Source of the DNA: Tillus elongatus
Lineage: Eukaryota; Arthropoda; Insecta; Coleoptera; Cleridae
DNA: 64,000 bases
Reading direction: 5' to 3'
Assembly: GCA_964006375.1 (NCBI GenBank)
Contig: OZ023267.1
Location: 14,914,846-14,978,845, forward strand
The notes under the pieces were generated by a model. The model saw only the letters and a program-made list of their open reading frames with translations. It had not been told where the DNA came from and did not search any database. A program made the position numbers and the translations under genes. Of this stretch, positions 1-10,981 are shown in pieces. The stretch's first letter is position 1, and each line of letters opens with the position of its first letter.

Positions 1-402
1 CTAAACTCGGTCCTGGCCTAAACATGAAGCAGATAATATTTATAAAATATTTGTATACAAAGTTAATAAATACAATCTTGATGTTTATATGTGTAATATT
101 TATCTGAGGTTGCAAACGTATATTTATATATTCCTCAAATATATATGTCAAAAATGCTGTGTTAATTAATATTGATATGTAAAAGATAAGTCTACGTATA
201 CAGCGTTATCCATGGAATTGAAGTTTTTAGAATGGTTCCCCCTTTGCGCGTCTGAAAATTTGGTTTTATAGCGAAGGCATTGCACCCTTTTTTAAAACAT
301 TTTTAAGTTCATGGCATTCAGGTTTTAATTATCATAATGTCCACTATAGATGTTAGTGCGTCATTAAATGTATAGACGGCGCTACTGATGTCTTCTCTAG
401 TA

Positions 403-651
403 TTACATTTTAGCTATATTGCCTACTATGCTCATACTGTACCCTGTTATTTTTGTACAAATCGCTGCTCCAAGGTCAACTTTTTGAGGATCAGGCGTAG
501 CATAAACGAAATAATGTCGATTTTTCGAGCTCTGTAAGCACATATTTTGCAATTTCACATAACCGGATACATAAAGCCACATTTCATCAGTAAAGAACAT
601 TTTGCGAAATCTTCCATAGGGAAGGACACTATTAAATTGATTTAAAACCAT
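403..651 (-). pseudogene. Tc1/mariner-type transposase fragment (DDE core)
   Basis: An 82-residue open frame resembles the middle of an IS630/Tc1/mariner-superfamily transposase. It contains FFTDEMWLYVSGYV followed about 20 residues later by a PQKV-like strand, the layout around the first catalytic aspartate in insect elements of this superfamily. The usual tryptophan-cysteine motif after PQKV is degraded to LGAAICTKI. No second or third catalytic residue is found in the adjoining sequence, and no terminal repeats are visible, so this is a relic. The neighbouring minus-strand frame at 832-1047 could be upstream sequence but shows no recognisable motif. Family is inferred from motif shape only. 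Confidence 0.45.
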
Positions 652-1640
652 TGATAAAACTTACATCTTGAGGGTAAAATCTTTGTACATAAGTTCCTGG
701 ATAGCTATAGCAGTCCATATGCATTAAGAAAAACATTATGCAGGTCTAAAAAAAAAGTTGAACTTGTTAAAGAGCTATCAATGACGTGGGTAAAATTTGT
801 TCAATTATTTATTGCACTTTCTCCGTATTCTCTACTTTGCATACATTTGGTCGACCAATTCCTTCTCTTCTTGCAATATAACCTGTTTGCCAAAAATTTC
901 TACGATGCGCTGCAAAACACAAGGTACATTATTGTAATTTACTGGCACGTTTGAACACTTCCCATGAAATTCATCCATGCATTTTTCAATACTGTAATTC
1001 CATACGCCGCCAACTTTCCAGCTATTACAAAAATACCATTCTATCAAAAGAGCTTTTTAAACGGCGAGTGTACATCCAGCACCGGTTTCAGCAAACAGTC
1101 AATAGAAAGACGGAACCTTGATATCTATATTTCACTTTTATGGCCGAATTGAGGTAATTGTGATGTTGATTTTATTTTAGCGAAGACGCTTTGCAAATAA
1201 ATGATCAGGGGAAGGGTAACTAGTGAGAGAAAAATATAATATACATCTAAAATAGACTTTCTTCGATTTTAAGTCTCCGCATTCTTATTGGCTAATTTTA
1301 GTCGCATAACCGAAACCGGGGTTGGATGCATTTTTGCTTTTAAACGTGCTAATATTTTGGATTTGTTGTGTAATTATTGTAACCCAATATTCCTTACAAT
1401 ATAGCTGGTTGGTAATTTAGAATTAATCCAAAAATAGCGGACCATGGTGAAACGTGGCATAAGTAATAGTGTTTGTGGCCAAATTGTCAAATATACACTA
1501 TGAAAAAATTTCTTTAAACAAACGCGAATTTAAGTCACGAGCCACTGGAACCCACATAAGGGTATGTTAAACTTTTGATACAAACCAGTTTTCCCCCAAA
1601 GAAATCAAGTTAAAAAAAATGTGGTAAATTTGCAGATGAG
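652..1640. other. AT-rich sequence without recognisable gene
   Basis: Only short open frames occur and none carries a recognisable motif. No terminal repeats or tandem arrays were seen. Probably decayed repeat DNA. Confidence 0.4.
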
Positions 1641-1650
1641 CTCACGTAGG

Positions 1651-1754
1651 GCTGTTAGAAATATTTTTCAGAAACATGCTTAGAACTCCCCTTGGATGTC
1701 TGAACCACAATAAAAATTTCTTGGAAACAACGCTCAAGAAAGCTACGGGACCAG

Positions 1755-1756
<2 letters not shown>
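1651..1756 (+). repeat. Dispersed repeat, copy A (with 35233-35352)
   Basis: The stretch from the cagaaacatgc motif to ctacgggaccagga reappears with scattered differences at about 35233-35352. Both copies share the block encoding roughly [10 protein letters not shown] in one frame. Here it runs directly into a (TA)n array, whereas the other copy continues into unrelated sequence. The parent element is not recognised. Confidence 0.6.

Positions 1757-1845
<89 letters not shown>
1757..1845. repeat. (TA)n microsatellite
   Basis: About 89 bp of uninterrupted TA dinucleotides. It separates a dispersed repeat on the left from the perfect palindrome on the right. Confidence 0.97.
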
Positions 1846-1848
<3 letters not shown>

Positions 1849-1849
<1 letters not shown>

Positions 1850-1910
1850 CCAAAGAGTCTCCCTTGCTTTCTAATATATATATATTAGAAAGCAAGGGAG
1901 ACTCTTTGGT
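1849..1910. repeat. Perfect 62-bp palindrome, no spacer
   Basis: The arm accaaagagtctcccttgct plus ttctaatatat is followed immediately by its exact reverse complement, with the centre between 1879 and 1880. All 31 base pairs match. The palindrome ends just right of the (TA)n array. The 1911 base breaks the symmetry. Confidence 0.95.
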
Positions 1911-2634
1911 CTCTGAGAGCCTGGTAAACCATTGAAATAAAAATACGTTTAATGCGGACCAATACTTATAGAAATTATGACAAATTATATGAATTAAATT
2001 GTAGACTTGCTCATTATAAAATTTGTAGTAAATTAACTAATAATAAAATATTTAGATGGAGCTGTTTTTTTATTTATATTCCTTGAAGACATTTTTAAGC
2101 GATAATTCAAAAGTACACCTGCTCAGGAATAGCGAACGGTTTTATTTTATTCTTAATGTATATTTTTTGATATAGTATTTTCGAAAAGAAAAAGACTCTC
2201 AGAACTGGCAATTGAAATTAGACTCCGGAAAAAAATTCCAGTGTAATGAAAAAATCCGATGTCTCTAGGTTGCGTAGAAGCTTCGCACATACCCCGTGCC
2301 CCCCCCACGCGTACACACATACAGTGTGTCGCATTTAAGATGACACCCATATATTTTTGCTATTTAAAGGAATACAGATCTGAATTTTTGCACAGCCTTA
2401 CAGGAAGATGAATCAAATTTTTTAGGATGCTCAACTGAAATCTGAACTGTAAACACAACCTACTGCGAATTCACAAACAGGGTCAATTCTCCATATTTTG
2501 CTTCGCGTTGGAGATATTGAACAAAATTATTAGAAAATCTTGTTTAGGATATTATTCTAATCCCAGATATTGAGTTTCATGACAAAGTTGGCATTTTTAA
2601 TTTTCCTATTATTTTGGTCTTACACAAAATTATG
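1911..2634. other. AT-rich sequence without recognisable gene
   Basis: No coding motif is seen. The small C-rich patch near 2297-2312 is not part of an open frame that I recognise. Confidence 0.35.
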
Positions 2635-2637
2635 CAT

Positions 2638-3190
2638 GCCAGGTCCCCCTTGAACTGTCCCATTTTATGCAGGTGTATCCTGACAGCCATGTGCTCTGTC
2701 ATGTTATGTTCCTGAGTTGTCCTCTGCTAAGATTTAGCAGCTCCACGGCTCTCTTTGAACTGGGTTACTCAATTATTGACTTCCCATGTCTGAGCCCTGG
2801 ACAGTCTGCCCAGTACACCTTGTGTTGGTTTCTGACCCAGGATCTCCTGGCAGTGTGCTCTTCGTCACACCCAGGACCGGTTCTGGCCCCATAAATGGTT
2901 TTGCTGTGCGTCCGCAGTAGGACTTCCATAGTGTCCTCCCCCGAGCTTGGAAAGCCTCCTGTCGATGATTTAATCGAGCCTATGTTGGGCTGAATGCCAT
3001 TGGACAGGATTTTGTGTAGTCGAGCACTCTCGCATGTGCTCTCCACATCCTCGCAGTGCCTCTTCCACGACTCCTTTCTGGCATCCCTTAGTCTTTTGTT
3101 ATAGCTTGTTAGGGCATGTCTATATTCATCCATTGCTCCCGACCTTTTGGCCGCGCTGAACAGCTTCCGAACCTGCGAACTCCCCTTTTT
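2638..3190 (-). pseudogene. Internally deleted LOA-type retrotransposon fragment
   Basis: On the minus strand this matches two separate parts of the full-length LOA element at 18803-24042. The part near 2638-2890 corresponds to the region after the RNase H domain (compare 19075-19350), including [24 protein letters not shown]. The part near 2895-3190 corresponds to the linker between endonuclease and reverse transcriptase (compare 21350-21630), including the [23 protein letters not shown] segment. The whole reverse transcriptase and most of RNase H, about 2 kb, are missing between them. The fragment lacks both element ends. Divergence from the full-length copy is clear but moderate, so it is an old relative of the same family. 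Confidence 0.85.
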
Positions 3191-3436
3191 TAGTTTACAT
3201 CTACTTCATTTTTTTTCCAAATAAGTATGTTGATAAAAGAAAACCATCTACCAAATTTGGTTGTACTATGTTAGGGCACTGCTGCAATACAGCTGTTTCT
3301 TCTAATTATTAAAGAATCTTCCGAGGTCAATATCTCAATAACCGTGGGCGTCAGAGAAAAATGTTACATGAAAAATCGGCATGTTTTGAGGTCCTCTACA
3401 CGCACACATTCTGGGTCCACTGCGTTGTGAATCACC

Positions 3437-3608
<172 letters not shown>

Positions 3609-3683
3609 TCAAAATATTACAAAATAATAAAGGGCAAATTATTTATAATAAAGTTATATTATACTAGACAAATAAGAGATGCA

Positions 3684-4015
3684 CTCACCTGTGGAATGGA
3701 CTGTAACTTTACGTTGGTTCCAGGGTCTTCTTTGGAGGTCGGGCGACTATCTTCACCCAAATGACGCAAAAAAATTAAGTAACAAAAAATTAGGAGACGA
3801 GAAAATCTAGAGCACTTCTCTAGGCTGGAGTAATAACAGTTTTCTCTACGACTGGCTCGATCACAGTTCACAGTGACCCTGGTCGGCGTCGAGAGAGAGA
3901 CAGAGGCTGTTACAAAATCTTCCCCCTCTCCTCCACTCAGTGGTGCCAACCCCAGCCGGTAAGCAATCCCTAAAATGTCTGGCGGCAATTTCAAATTCAA
4001 AAATATATACAAACT
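3684..4015. other. GC-richer block of unknown origin
   Basis: This block is richer in G and C than its flanks and holds a 123-residue minus-strand frame (3659-4030) with no motif I recognise. It may be a piece of an LTR element or SINE. No long terminal repeat partner or primer-binding site was found in the window. Confidence 0.25.
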
Positions 4016-4047
4016 TGCATCAACACACATATATATATATATATATA

Positions 4048-6368
4048 TAGTGGCGTGCGGTCCATGGAAGCAAGGGAAGCATTGCTTCCCTTAAAATAAC
4101 GACTACATACCTAAACCGCATTATTTAAACCCCTTTTGTATTTTAAATATTAAATTTCAAACTGAAACTAATTTAATTATTACAATTTTTATTTCGCAAG
4201 CTCACACACAATTATTTATTATGCATCATACTGTATTTGTATATACGCTCCTAGCAAGGACGTCGTCGCAGTAAATGCGCCAGCGAACAGTACGAGTTGC
4301 AATGACTTCGGTTAAATACACGTAGTCAGCAAGCAACTTTATAAGAAACCCTAGCTCGACGGATGTACGCGTATTTTTAGAACGTGTTGTACTAGGAAGA
4401 GACCCGGTGCACGTACAAAGTGAATGTCTCTGATTATTTCGTAGATATAAGCAGTTGACTATGTTAAATACATGGGCATTTTATGATTATTAATATGGCT
4501 GCAATTAGATCAGCTTTTAACAGCGGCGTCGGTGGGGATGGGGATTTACAAGCAAGTGGTAATAATAACTGTGATTGTATTGTGTGTTTTTGATAACCAA
4601 AGGATTTTCAGGTTTACCGTTTGCTTAAAAACTTGCTATTATTAATAAAGGTAGGCCGAAACCTGCTGTAAAAAACTTAAACCCAAGAATTAAAACATGT
4701 ACTCGACATTTCAACGCGGAAAAAGCTTATAAACAATATGAATGGTTAACGGGTTGTGAAAACAGGAATAAACTATTTTGTTGGCCTGGTAGTCTATTTG
4801 TGACTGAAAAGAGGGTGTGGAATAAAAGTGGGTTTTCCGCCTTGAATAATCTACGTAAAGTAGTAAAAAGACATGTTATGTCTAAAGTGCATTTACAGAC
4901 CATTTTAAAATTAAGTGTCTTTGGAAAAACGCGAATTGAATACGGCGTTGACAAGCAGATAGAAATTAGTCATCGCCAACACAATGAACTAGTTGATAAA
5001 AACAGAAACATATTAAAATGACTTATTGATGTTGTGTGTTTGCTTGGTCAGCATTAATTGGGCTTCCGGGGTCATGACGAAACAACTACATCTGCAAATA
5101 GAGGAAACTTTCAAGACCTAGTTTCTTTAAAAGCCAAATACGACATTTATTTAAAAAATCACTTGGAACAGTCTAACGTTTTTCGCGGGACATAAAATCG
5201 CATTCAGAATGACTTAACTTCGGCTGCTGTCACTATTATTTTGAACAGAATTAAATCTAAAATTAAACAGACTCGTTTCATTGCTATTGATCTAGATGAA
5301 ACAACCGATGTAAATAATTTAAGTCAACTATCTGTAGTAATACGTTACGTAAAAATGGATGAGAGTGTACAAGAAAGATTTTTAGGCTTTAAAAATGTGA
5401 CAGAAGATCGTACCGCAAACGCTCTATATAAAATTGTGCTTAATATTATGAAATATATTGAGGAGGCTGATAATAAATTAATTGACCAAAGATATGATAG
5501 GGCTGCTGTTATGGCCGGACATTTAAGAGGTCTTCAAGGTACAGTGCGGGAAACGTTCTCCAGTGCTCTATTTGTACACTGTTGTGCTCATAAATTAAAT
5601 TTAATTTTATCCCAATCTATATATCATATTAAAGAATGTAAAATGTTTTTTGCTACCTTAAGTAGAATGAATTTGATAAATTCTGGGAAAAAATTATTGA
5701 ATTAGGAGAAGTGGAGCCACGAAGAAAGCGTATGCGCACTGATAATGTGGGAGACCTTCAAACTTCTTACCGCCGCCTTTTCTACGAAATCATAGATCAA
5801 ATTCATCAGCAAATTAACTGCAGATTTGATCATCTTAGTGACCTGAAATTTCTTGAATTGTGTAATTTTGGAGGATTTAAAGGGATACCTTTCCCAGAAG
5901 ATTCATTCAAATCATTATTTCACCACCATGGACATTCTTTTGACAAAGCCTTATTACGATCAGAATTTACAGTCATTTATGAAATCGATATTACAGGCAC
6001 AAAAACTAACGCGAGTGAACTTTTAACTTTCTTAAAACAATCAAAATTGGAAAATGCATATTCTGAAGTGTTCAAATTATGTGAATTAGTATTAACAATT
6101 CCTGCTACTAGTGCATCTTTAGAACAAAAGTTTTTTACATTGAAACGTATCAAGAGTTTTGTTAGGAATTCAACAGGACAGGAAAGACTTTCGCAAATTT
6201 CAATTTTGTCAGTTGAAAATAAACTCGTCCAGTAAATGTCCCAGAATCCACAGTTTTATGATGACATTATTGACGAATTTGCCAAAAACGACAGAAGAAT
6301 TGAGTTACACTACAAATAGGTAAGTTTCTGAGAATTGCTTCCCTTATTTGAAATGTCACCGCACGCCC

Positions 6369-6371
<3 letters not shown>
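4048..6371 (+). mobile_element. hAT-family DNA transposon inserted in a TA microsatellite
   Basis: The left end starts TAGTGGCGTGCGGT and the right end, read on the minus strand, starts CAGGGGCGTGCGGT. Both are followed within 25 bp by gggaagca-type sequence, giving imperfect terminal inverted repeats. The element is flanked on both sides by TA dinucleotides, so an 8-bp hAT-type target duplication cannot be told apart from the microsatellite itself. It carries one decayed transposase gene. Length is about 2.3 kb, shorter than typical autonomous members with this transposase, in line with the internal deletion seen in the gene. Confidence 0.85.
4636..6234 (+). pseudogene. hAT transposase, zinc finger MYM-type 1-like, broken
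   Basis: The reading frame matches the hAT transposases often annotated as zinc finger MYM-type protein 1-like. In order: a TTF-type zinc-finger region near 4690-4800 (RHF.AEKAYKQYEWLTGCENRN), a segment at 4800-5021, then after stop codons at 5019-5021 and several more before 5240, the RNase H-like core with FIAIDLDETTDVNNLSQLSVVIRY and the CCAHKLNL block. A stop at 5703-5705 precedes the C-terminal part (5711-6234), which ends with the hAT dimerisation domain (LCELVLTIPATSASLEQKFFTLKRIKS). Sequence expected between the CCAHKLNL block and the C-terminal part is missing, indicating an internal deletion. The usual ER.FS of the dimerisation motif reads EQKFF. It cannot make a working transposase. 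Confidence 0.85.
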
Positions 6372-6431
<60 letters not shown>

Positions 6432-6433
6432 GT
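6372..6433. repeat. (TA)n microsatellite with short TATG tail
   Basis: TA dinucleotides grade into three to four tatg units. They adjoin the right end of the hAT element and match the TA run left of it, consistent with insertion into a pre-existing array. Confidence 0.9.
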
Positions 6434-6616
6434 CTGTATCAGTCTAAAACTGACCTCAGAAACAGATTTAAAAGCTTTAATTTGCGTACATTTTAAAAAC
6501 TTTTCAAAAATTCGAAAGTCCTTTAATTAAAATTCGGTAAAAACTTTTAAATCCTTTTAAATCCTCCACAACTTAAATTAAATAATAAATACATACAGGA
6601 ATACAATGTTTTTGTC

Positions 6617-6622
6617 TTTATT
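6617..6622 (-). terminator. Poly(A) signal of Pkd2
   Basis: AATAAA on the minus strand, about 107 nt past the Pkd2 stop codon. The position suits the 3' end of the transcript. Confidence 0.6.
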
Positions 6623-6728
6623 TGGCACAAAATTACAACATTAAAGTAACAAAATACGTTTGCAACACAAAAAGTCATGTTCTAACAACTTTTACCCTAG
6701 TTACGTATCAAATAATTACTAATCGAAA

Positions 6729-7737
6729 TCATTTACGCTGTATTTTTAGTACTTTGTCTGAGGATTCCAATTTGTCAAGAAGTTTATCCAAACGATCAGT
6801 ACATTGATCAACTAGATTATCTATTTGGTCCAGCTTCTCTTGATGAAGAAAATAGTCTTTTGGTTTTATAGTCTCAAATGATTTATCAAGTAACTCTTCT
6901 TGTTGGCGCACTTCATTTTCAAGTTTGTCGAAAGAGACTTCAGGTGTCTGTCCCTGTCTGTCTACTGTAAGATACCTCAACAAAAACGCTTCTATTTCAG
7001 CATCAGTAAAACCACACTTCTTCAATATCTCGTCAATCTCTTCGACTGTTAATTTTGGTTTGGACTTAGACTGAGAACCTTCATTTTTTTTGCACATACC
7101 ACACATTGCATTCAATTTCATTTTCAAATACTCAGTCATCTGCATCTCATCTGGTGCTATAGCTATTTCTGTTTTAACATCACTATATGAATCGTCTATA
7201 ATAGCCAAGAACATGTTAAGCAGGACGAAGAATATGAAAAATATAAAGCACACGAAATATATTGGGGCCATAACTCTGTTGGCTTTCCTGATAACATCAT
7301 AATCAAAATCTCCAAGAATCGTACGCAAAAGAGTGAACATTGATGTTGGGAAATCCTTAAAACTTTCTGCTTTCTCTCCAAATAGTAGGTAACCAAGCTC
7401 CGCAAAAGCGAAGAAAATAATGAAGAACATAATGGAGAAGCCGAAAACGTCGCCTTTTGCTTTTTTAATAGTGTCGTTTAGCTGGCCCATTGTTTTGTTA
7501 AAATTAAGGAACTTGAACACTTTGATGTAGGCGAAAAACAACTGCAAAGCTATGAAATTTTTGTATTGTGTGAACCAATAAGCAGGTAACTCAAGGTTTC
7601 CGTAAACGTCAGGTTTCGTCTTCACCTGGCGCAACTTGTAAACTCCTTCATATCGATGGAACCACCAAACCAGTAATGCGGTTATAGTTGTAACAATTAT
7701 TCCTAGGTCCCAGTAAGCCCAGAAGTGTCTGAGGTAC
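6729..7737 (-). CDS. Pkd2: Pkd2 exon 4 (last): helices 3-6, pore, C-terminus
   Basis: The exon begins after the acceptor tgattacacag, with one base completing an arginine codon, and ends at TGA (6731-6729). It encodes residues 338-673. Helix 3 starts at about 348 ([15 protein letters not shown]). The S4-S5 region reads [26 protein letters not shown] when joined across its length, followed by S5 ([22 protein letters not shown]), the pore helix and filter TILGDF near 477-482, and S6 ([20 protein letters not shown]). The cytoplasmic tail has a helical region ([20 protein letters not shown]) where vertebrate PKD2 carries its EF-hand, but no canonical calcium loop is seen. It ends in a heptad-like coiled coil ([20 protein letters not shown]). 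No frameshift or stop interrupts the exon. Confidence 0.95.
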
Positions 7738-10700
7738 CTGTGTAATCAGTTGTTTTAGATTGACACCTGTCACTACTATATCTAATTCTAAATACAAGTT
7801 TTCCTAGTTATAAAGATCTATTACTTAACAAGAAAAGTGGGACAACTGGAATTGTAAGTGGAACTGGGGCATAACGTGACATGGAGTAAATTGTAACATA
7901 GCCAAAATTTATCAACCGAAGTGACTGTCAACGCCGCGTTGTCAATGCACGTTTGGACCAGTTGCTTAGACCTAGTCTGTCGTAGACAGTGGAGTGGAAA
8001 GTACAACAATATACAATAAATTGATGCGTGGTTGTTGTTCTATTATGTAGGGGAGGCCGGGGCAAAGGGGACCTTTTAAGAGATTTAGCCAAATATTTTA
8101 TTTAATTATATGCATTTAAGTAAAACAAATACATATGGTTACACAATATTTATTTGCCTTCATTAAGCGAAATATGGAATACAAAAAGAAATATTTGTTC
8201 AGTTTTTTTTAAACAAAATGAAAAAATAATGTTCCCGTTCCTATATGCCCCATACTTCGGGGCAAAAGGGACCGCTCTTTACTCTAAACACAGGCCGCAT
8301 ATAAATTCGCCATCGTTATCCTCTACGCCTGCACATCCATCGTGAGCCCATTTGCCACATCCCTGACATCTAATCCACCCCTTCCATTCCCTACTGTCAC
8401 CATAGATTTCGCCACAGTATGGGCATTCTTCTGATTCGGAATCACTCTCGCTGTCATCATCTGTGTTGTTCTTAGTTCTTGTCTTCTGTTTTGCTTGTTC
8501 AGTTTTCAGCGGTTCGACATCTGAGTCACTGTCACTTCTCTCAACTAGCATCTTCTTAAGTTTCTTTTTCTTCACCACAGAATTGAGGTTACCTTTCTCG
8601 ACGTTTGTCTCTGTTTCTTCTTTAATGGCTTTCAGTTCCGTGTGCGATACTATCATCTTTACTTTCTTACTTTGTTCTTGCCTCTCCAAATCCTCTTTCA
8701 CAGGTGTGCTAGTTAGAATTTTGGAGTATTCTTTCTTCTTCTGGTGTTGGTCTTCTATTTTTCAAGTTTTAAGGGTCTTGGAGAACATCTCTGTAAGACA
8801 TTTGCGAAAGAACAACTTGGGTAAGAGGAACAGTGAATATCTTCTTTCAGCTGTTCAATATGAGAATTATCCATTTCCACAGTAATTTCTATTTCCTCTT
8901 GACGAGTAAGAATGGCATTTTGTGTATGGACAGGTTCACGTTCGAGAGTGTTAGTGAAAACTTCTGAAGGCATAAAATCTGTTTCGTCAAATATATCTCG
9001 ATTGTAGAGATGAATCCCACTTATTTCAAAACCATTGATTCCCTTTTCAACGGTAGCCACCTTCTGGAATGCCTTGCAAAGAAGTTTAGCAGTTTCATAC
9101 AAAGTTATGGAAACACCGGAATGAGAGCTCATGTAAAAATCACATGCACAGGAATACTGCTTCTTCAGGGGACCAAAAAAACATAAATCAAAGGGCTGCA
9201 TGCGATGGCTGCAATGAGGAGGTAATGTAAGAAGTGTGATATGATTCTCTCTAGCTTTATTGACTCCATTCGGTTGTCTATGGCTGATGTCACCATCAAA
9301 AATTAGTAGAACGGGATTCTGTTCAGAAGGCTTGGTGTACTGCATGAAATGGTCCAAATAAAGTATGAAATGCTCACAATCCATCCATCCGGACTCATTG
9401 GCATTCCTTGCAGCACCTGGACTTGTCCCTTTGAGCAATAGGGGTGACATTCTCTTCCTGGGAAACAAAAAGAAAGGAGGTACCTAATTTCCTGCAGCAG
9501 AGACTGCACAACCAACTGTGATATGTGATCCCCTCACGCCACTAACAATCCGCCCAATTTGTTTCTGACCTCTTTTTGCTAATATCTTGCAAGGCTTTTG
9601 CACTGTACTTATGCCGGCTTCATCAAAATTATAGATATTATTTGGCGTAAAATAGAATTTTTTTCATAACTTCTTCAAGTAGATCGAAAAATTGATCTAC
9701 TGCAGTTCTATTAAAACCACTGGCCCTGCTTAAGCTTGTAGCTTCAGGTTTTCGAATGGAAAGTTCTTGATGTCTCTGTAGAAATCCAGCTAAGCAATCT
9801 TGTCCAGCCAATTTATTATCTTTGTTGAATGGATGTGAAATTCCTAAGTTGGTTGCCACTTCAAAAGCAATTCGACGAACGTCAAGTGGTGTTAGTCCAT
9901 AAAACCACTTTTGGATATCCAAAAGATGTTCAACTAACAAATTTTCATCTCGGATCGTAAAAACTGGTTTGAAACTACCCGGAGAGGGACCCATGAGAGC
10001 AATATCTGCATTTAATCTAACTAACGTCAACCGTCTTATTAGGCAAGTTTTAGGAATATTATACTTTATCGAAGCCGACCTTAAACTCATGCCGCTCTGC
10101 ACAGCATTAACTGCACCTGCAGCTTCGGTTTCTCCCCATAATGGCGTCGGTCTTTTTCTTTTATAGTTCCTCATCTAAAACAATAAATGTAAGCATGAGT
10201 AACCACAGATATTCTGGTTTAATAATGGCAAGGGGCATATAGAACCAAGGTCCCCCATGCCCCGTAACGCTTGGTCCTATTTACCCCGAGTGTATGCATA
10301 CCTAAAAACTAATTATAACCACACTTTTTAGTTCTCAAAACAACAACTAATCTATATGAAAATACAGCTGAATGAATAAAGTTTCACATGTGAAAAGAGC
10401 AGTTCATTAGCCTACAACAATTTTCTAAAATTGTACACCATAATATAACAAAATATTAGAAAAGCCTACCTTAAATTCGCTTAAATCACCATAACACACA
10501 CATTAGTTTTGACATACGCATAATATTTCTGTCAAGCATAGAACTCGGAAGTGCCAACCTCTAGAGATGAAAACACGGCGGGAACCTACATTAATTTTGG
10601 ATTAAATTGACTGGTCCTCTTTGCCCCGCTGGTCATCTTTACCCCGGCTTCCCCTAAATAAAATACTCATATCCTCTCGATAATATTAGGTTTTATCACT

Positions 10701-10902
10701 TTCTGGGTGTTTCTAAAGTATTCATATGGGCAATGTTCTATTGTAGAGATGGGCATAACTGTTACATTTGTGTAGCGTTACAGACCGTTCCATTACAAAT
10801 GAGTAACGTTACAAAAGAACGTTATTTTGGAACGCTACTTAATAATGAGATACCTAAATTAATAATCACAATATATTTATATCGATATATACTTAACAAG
10901 AA

Positions 10903-10981
<79 letters not shown>

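Noticed and set aside
832..1047. 71-residue minus-strand frame as the N-terminus of the transposase scrap at 403-651
   Set aside because: No helix-turn-helix or catalytic motif could be seen, and continuity with the downstream frame is not supported.
1642..1888. Open frames rich in alternating Y and I across (TA)n arrays (also near 3361, 29276, 29893, 35806, 39063, 57088)
   Set aside because: They are translations of TA dinucleotide arrays and have no coding meaning.
3659..4030. 123-residue minus-strand frame
   Set aside because: No recognisable domain and no splice or promoter context. The block is listed as unknown sequence rather than as a gene.
8463..8885. 140-residue plus-strand hydrophobic frame
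   Set aside because: It is the antisense of the serine- and glutamate-rich linker of the pogo transposase.
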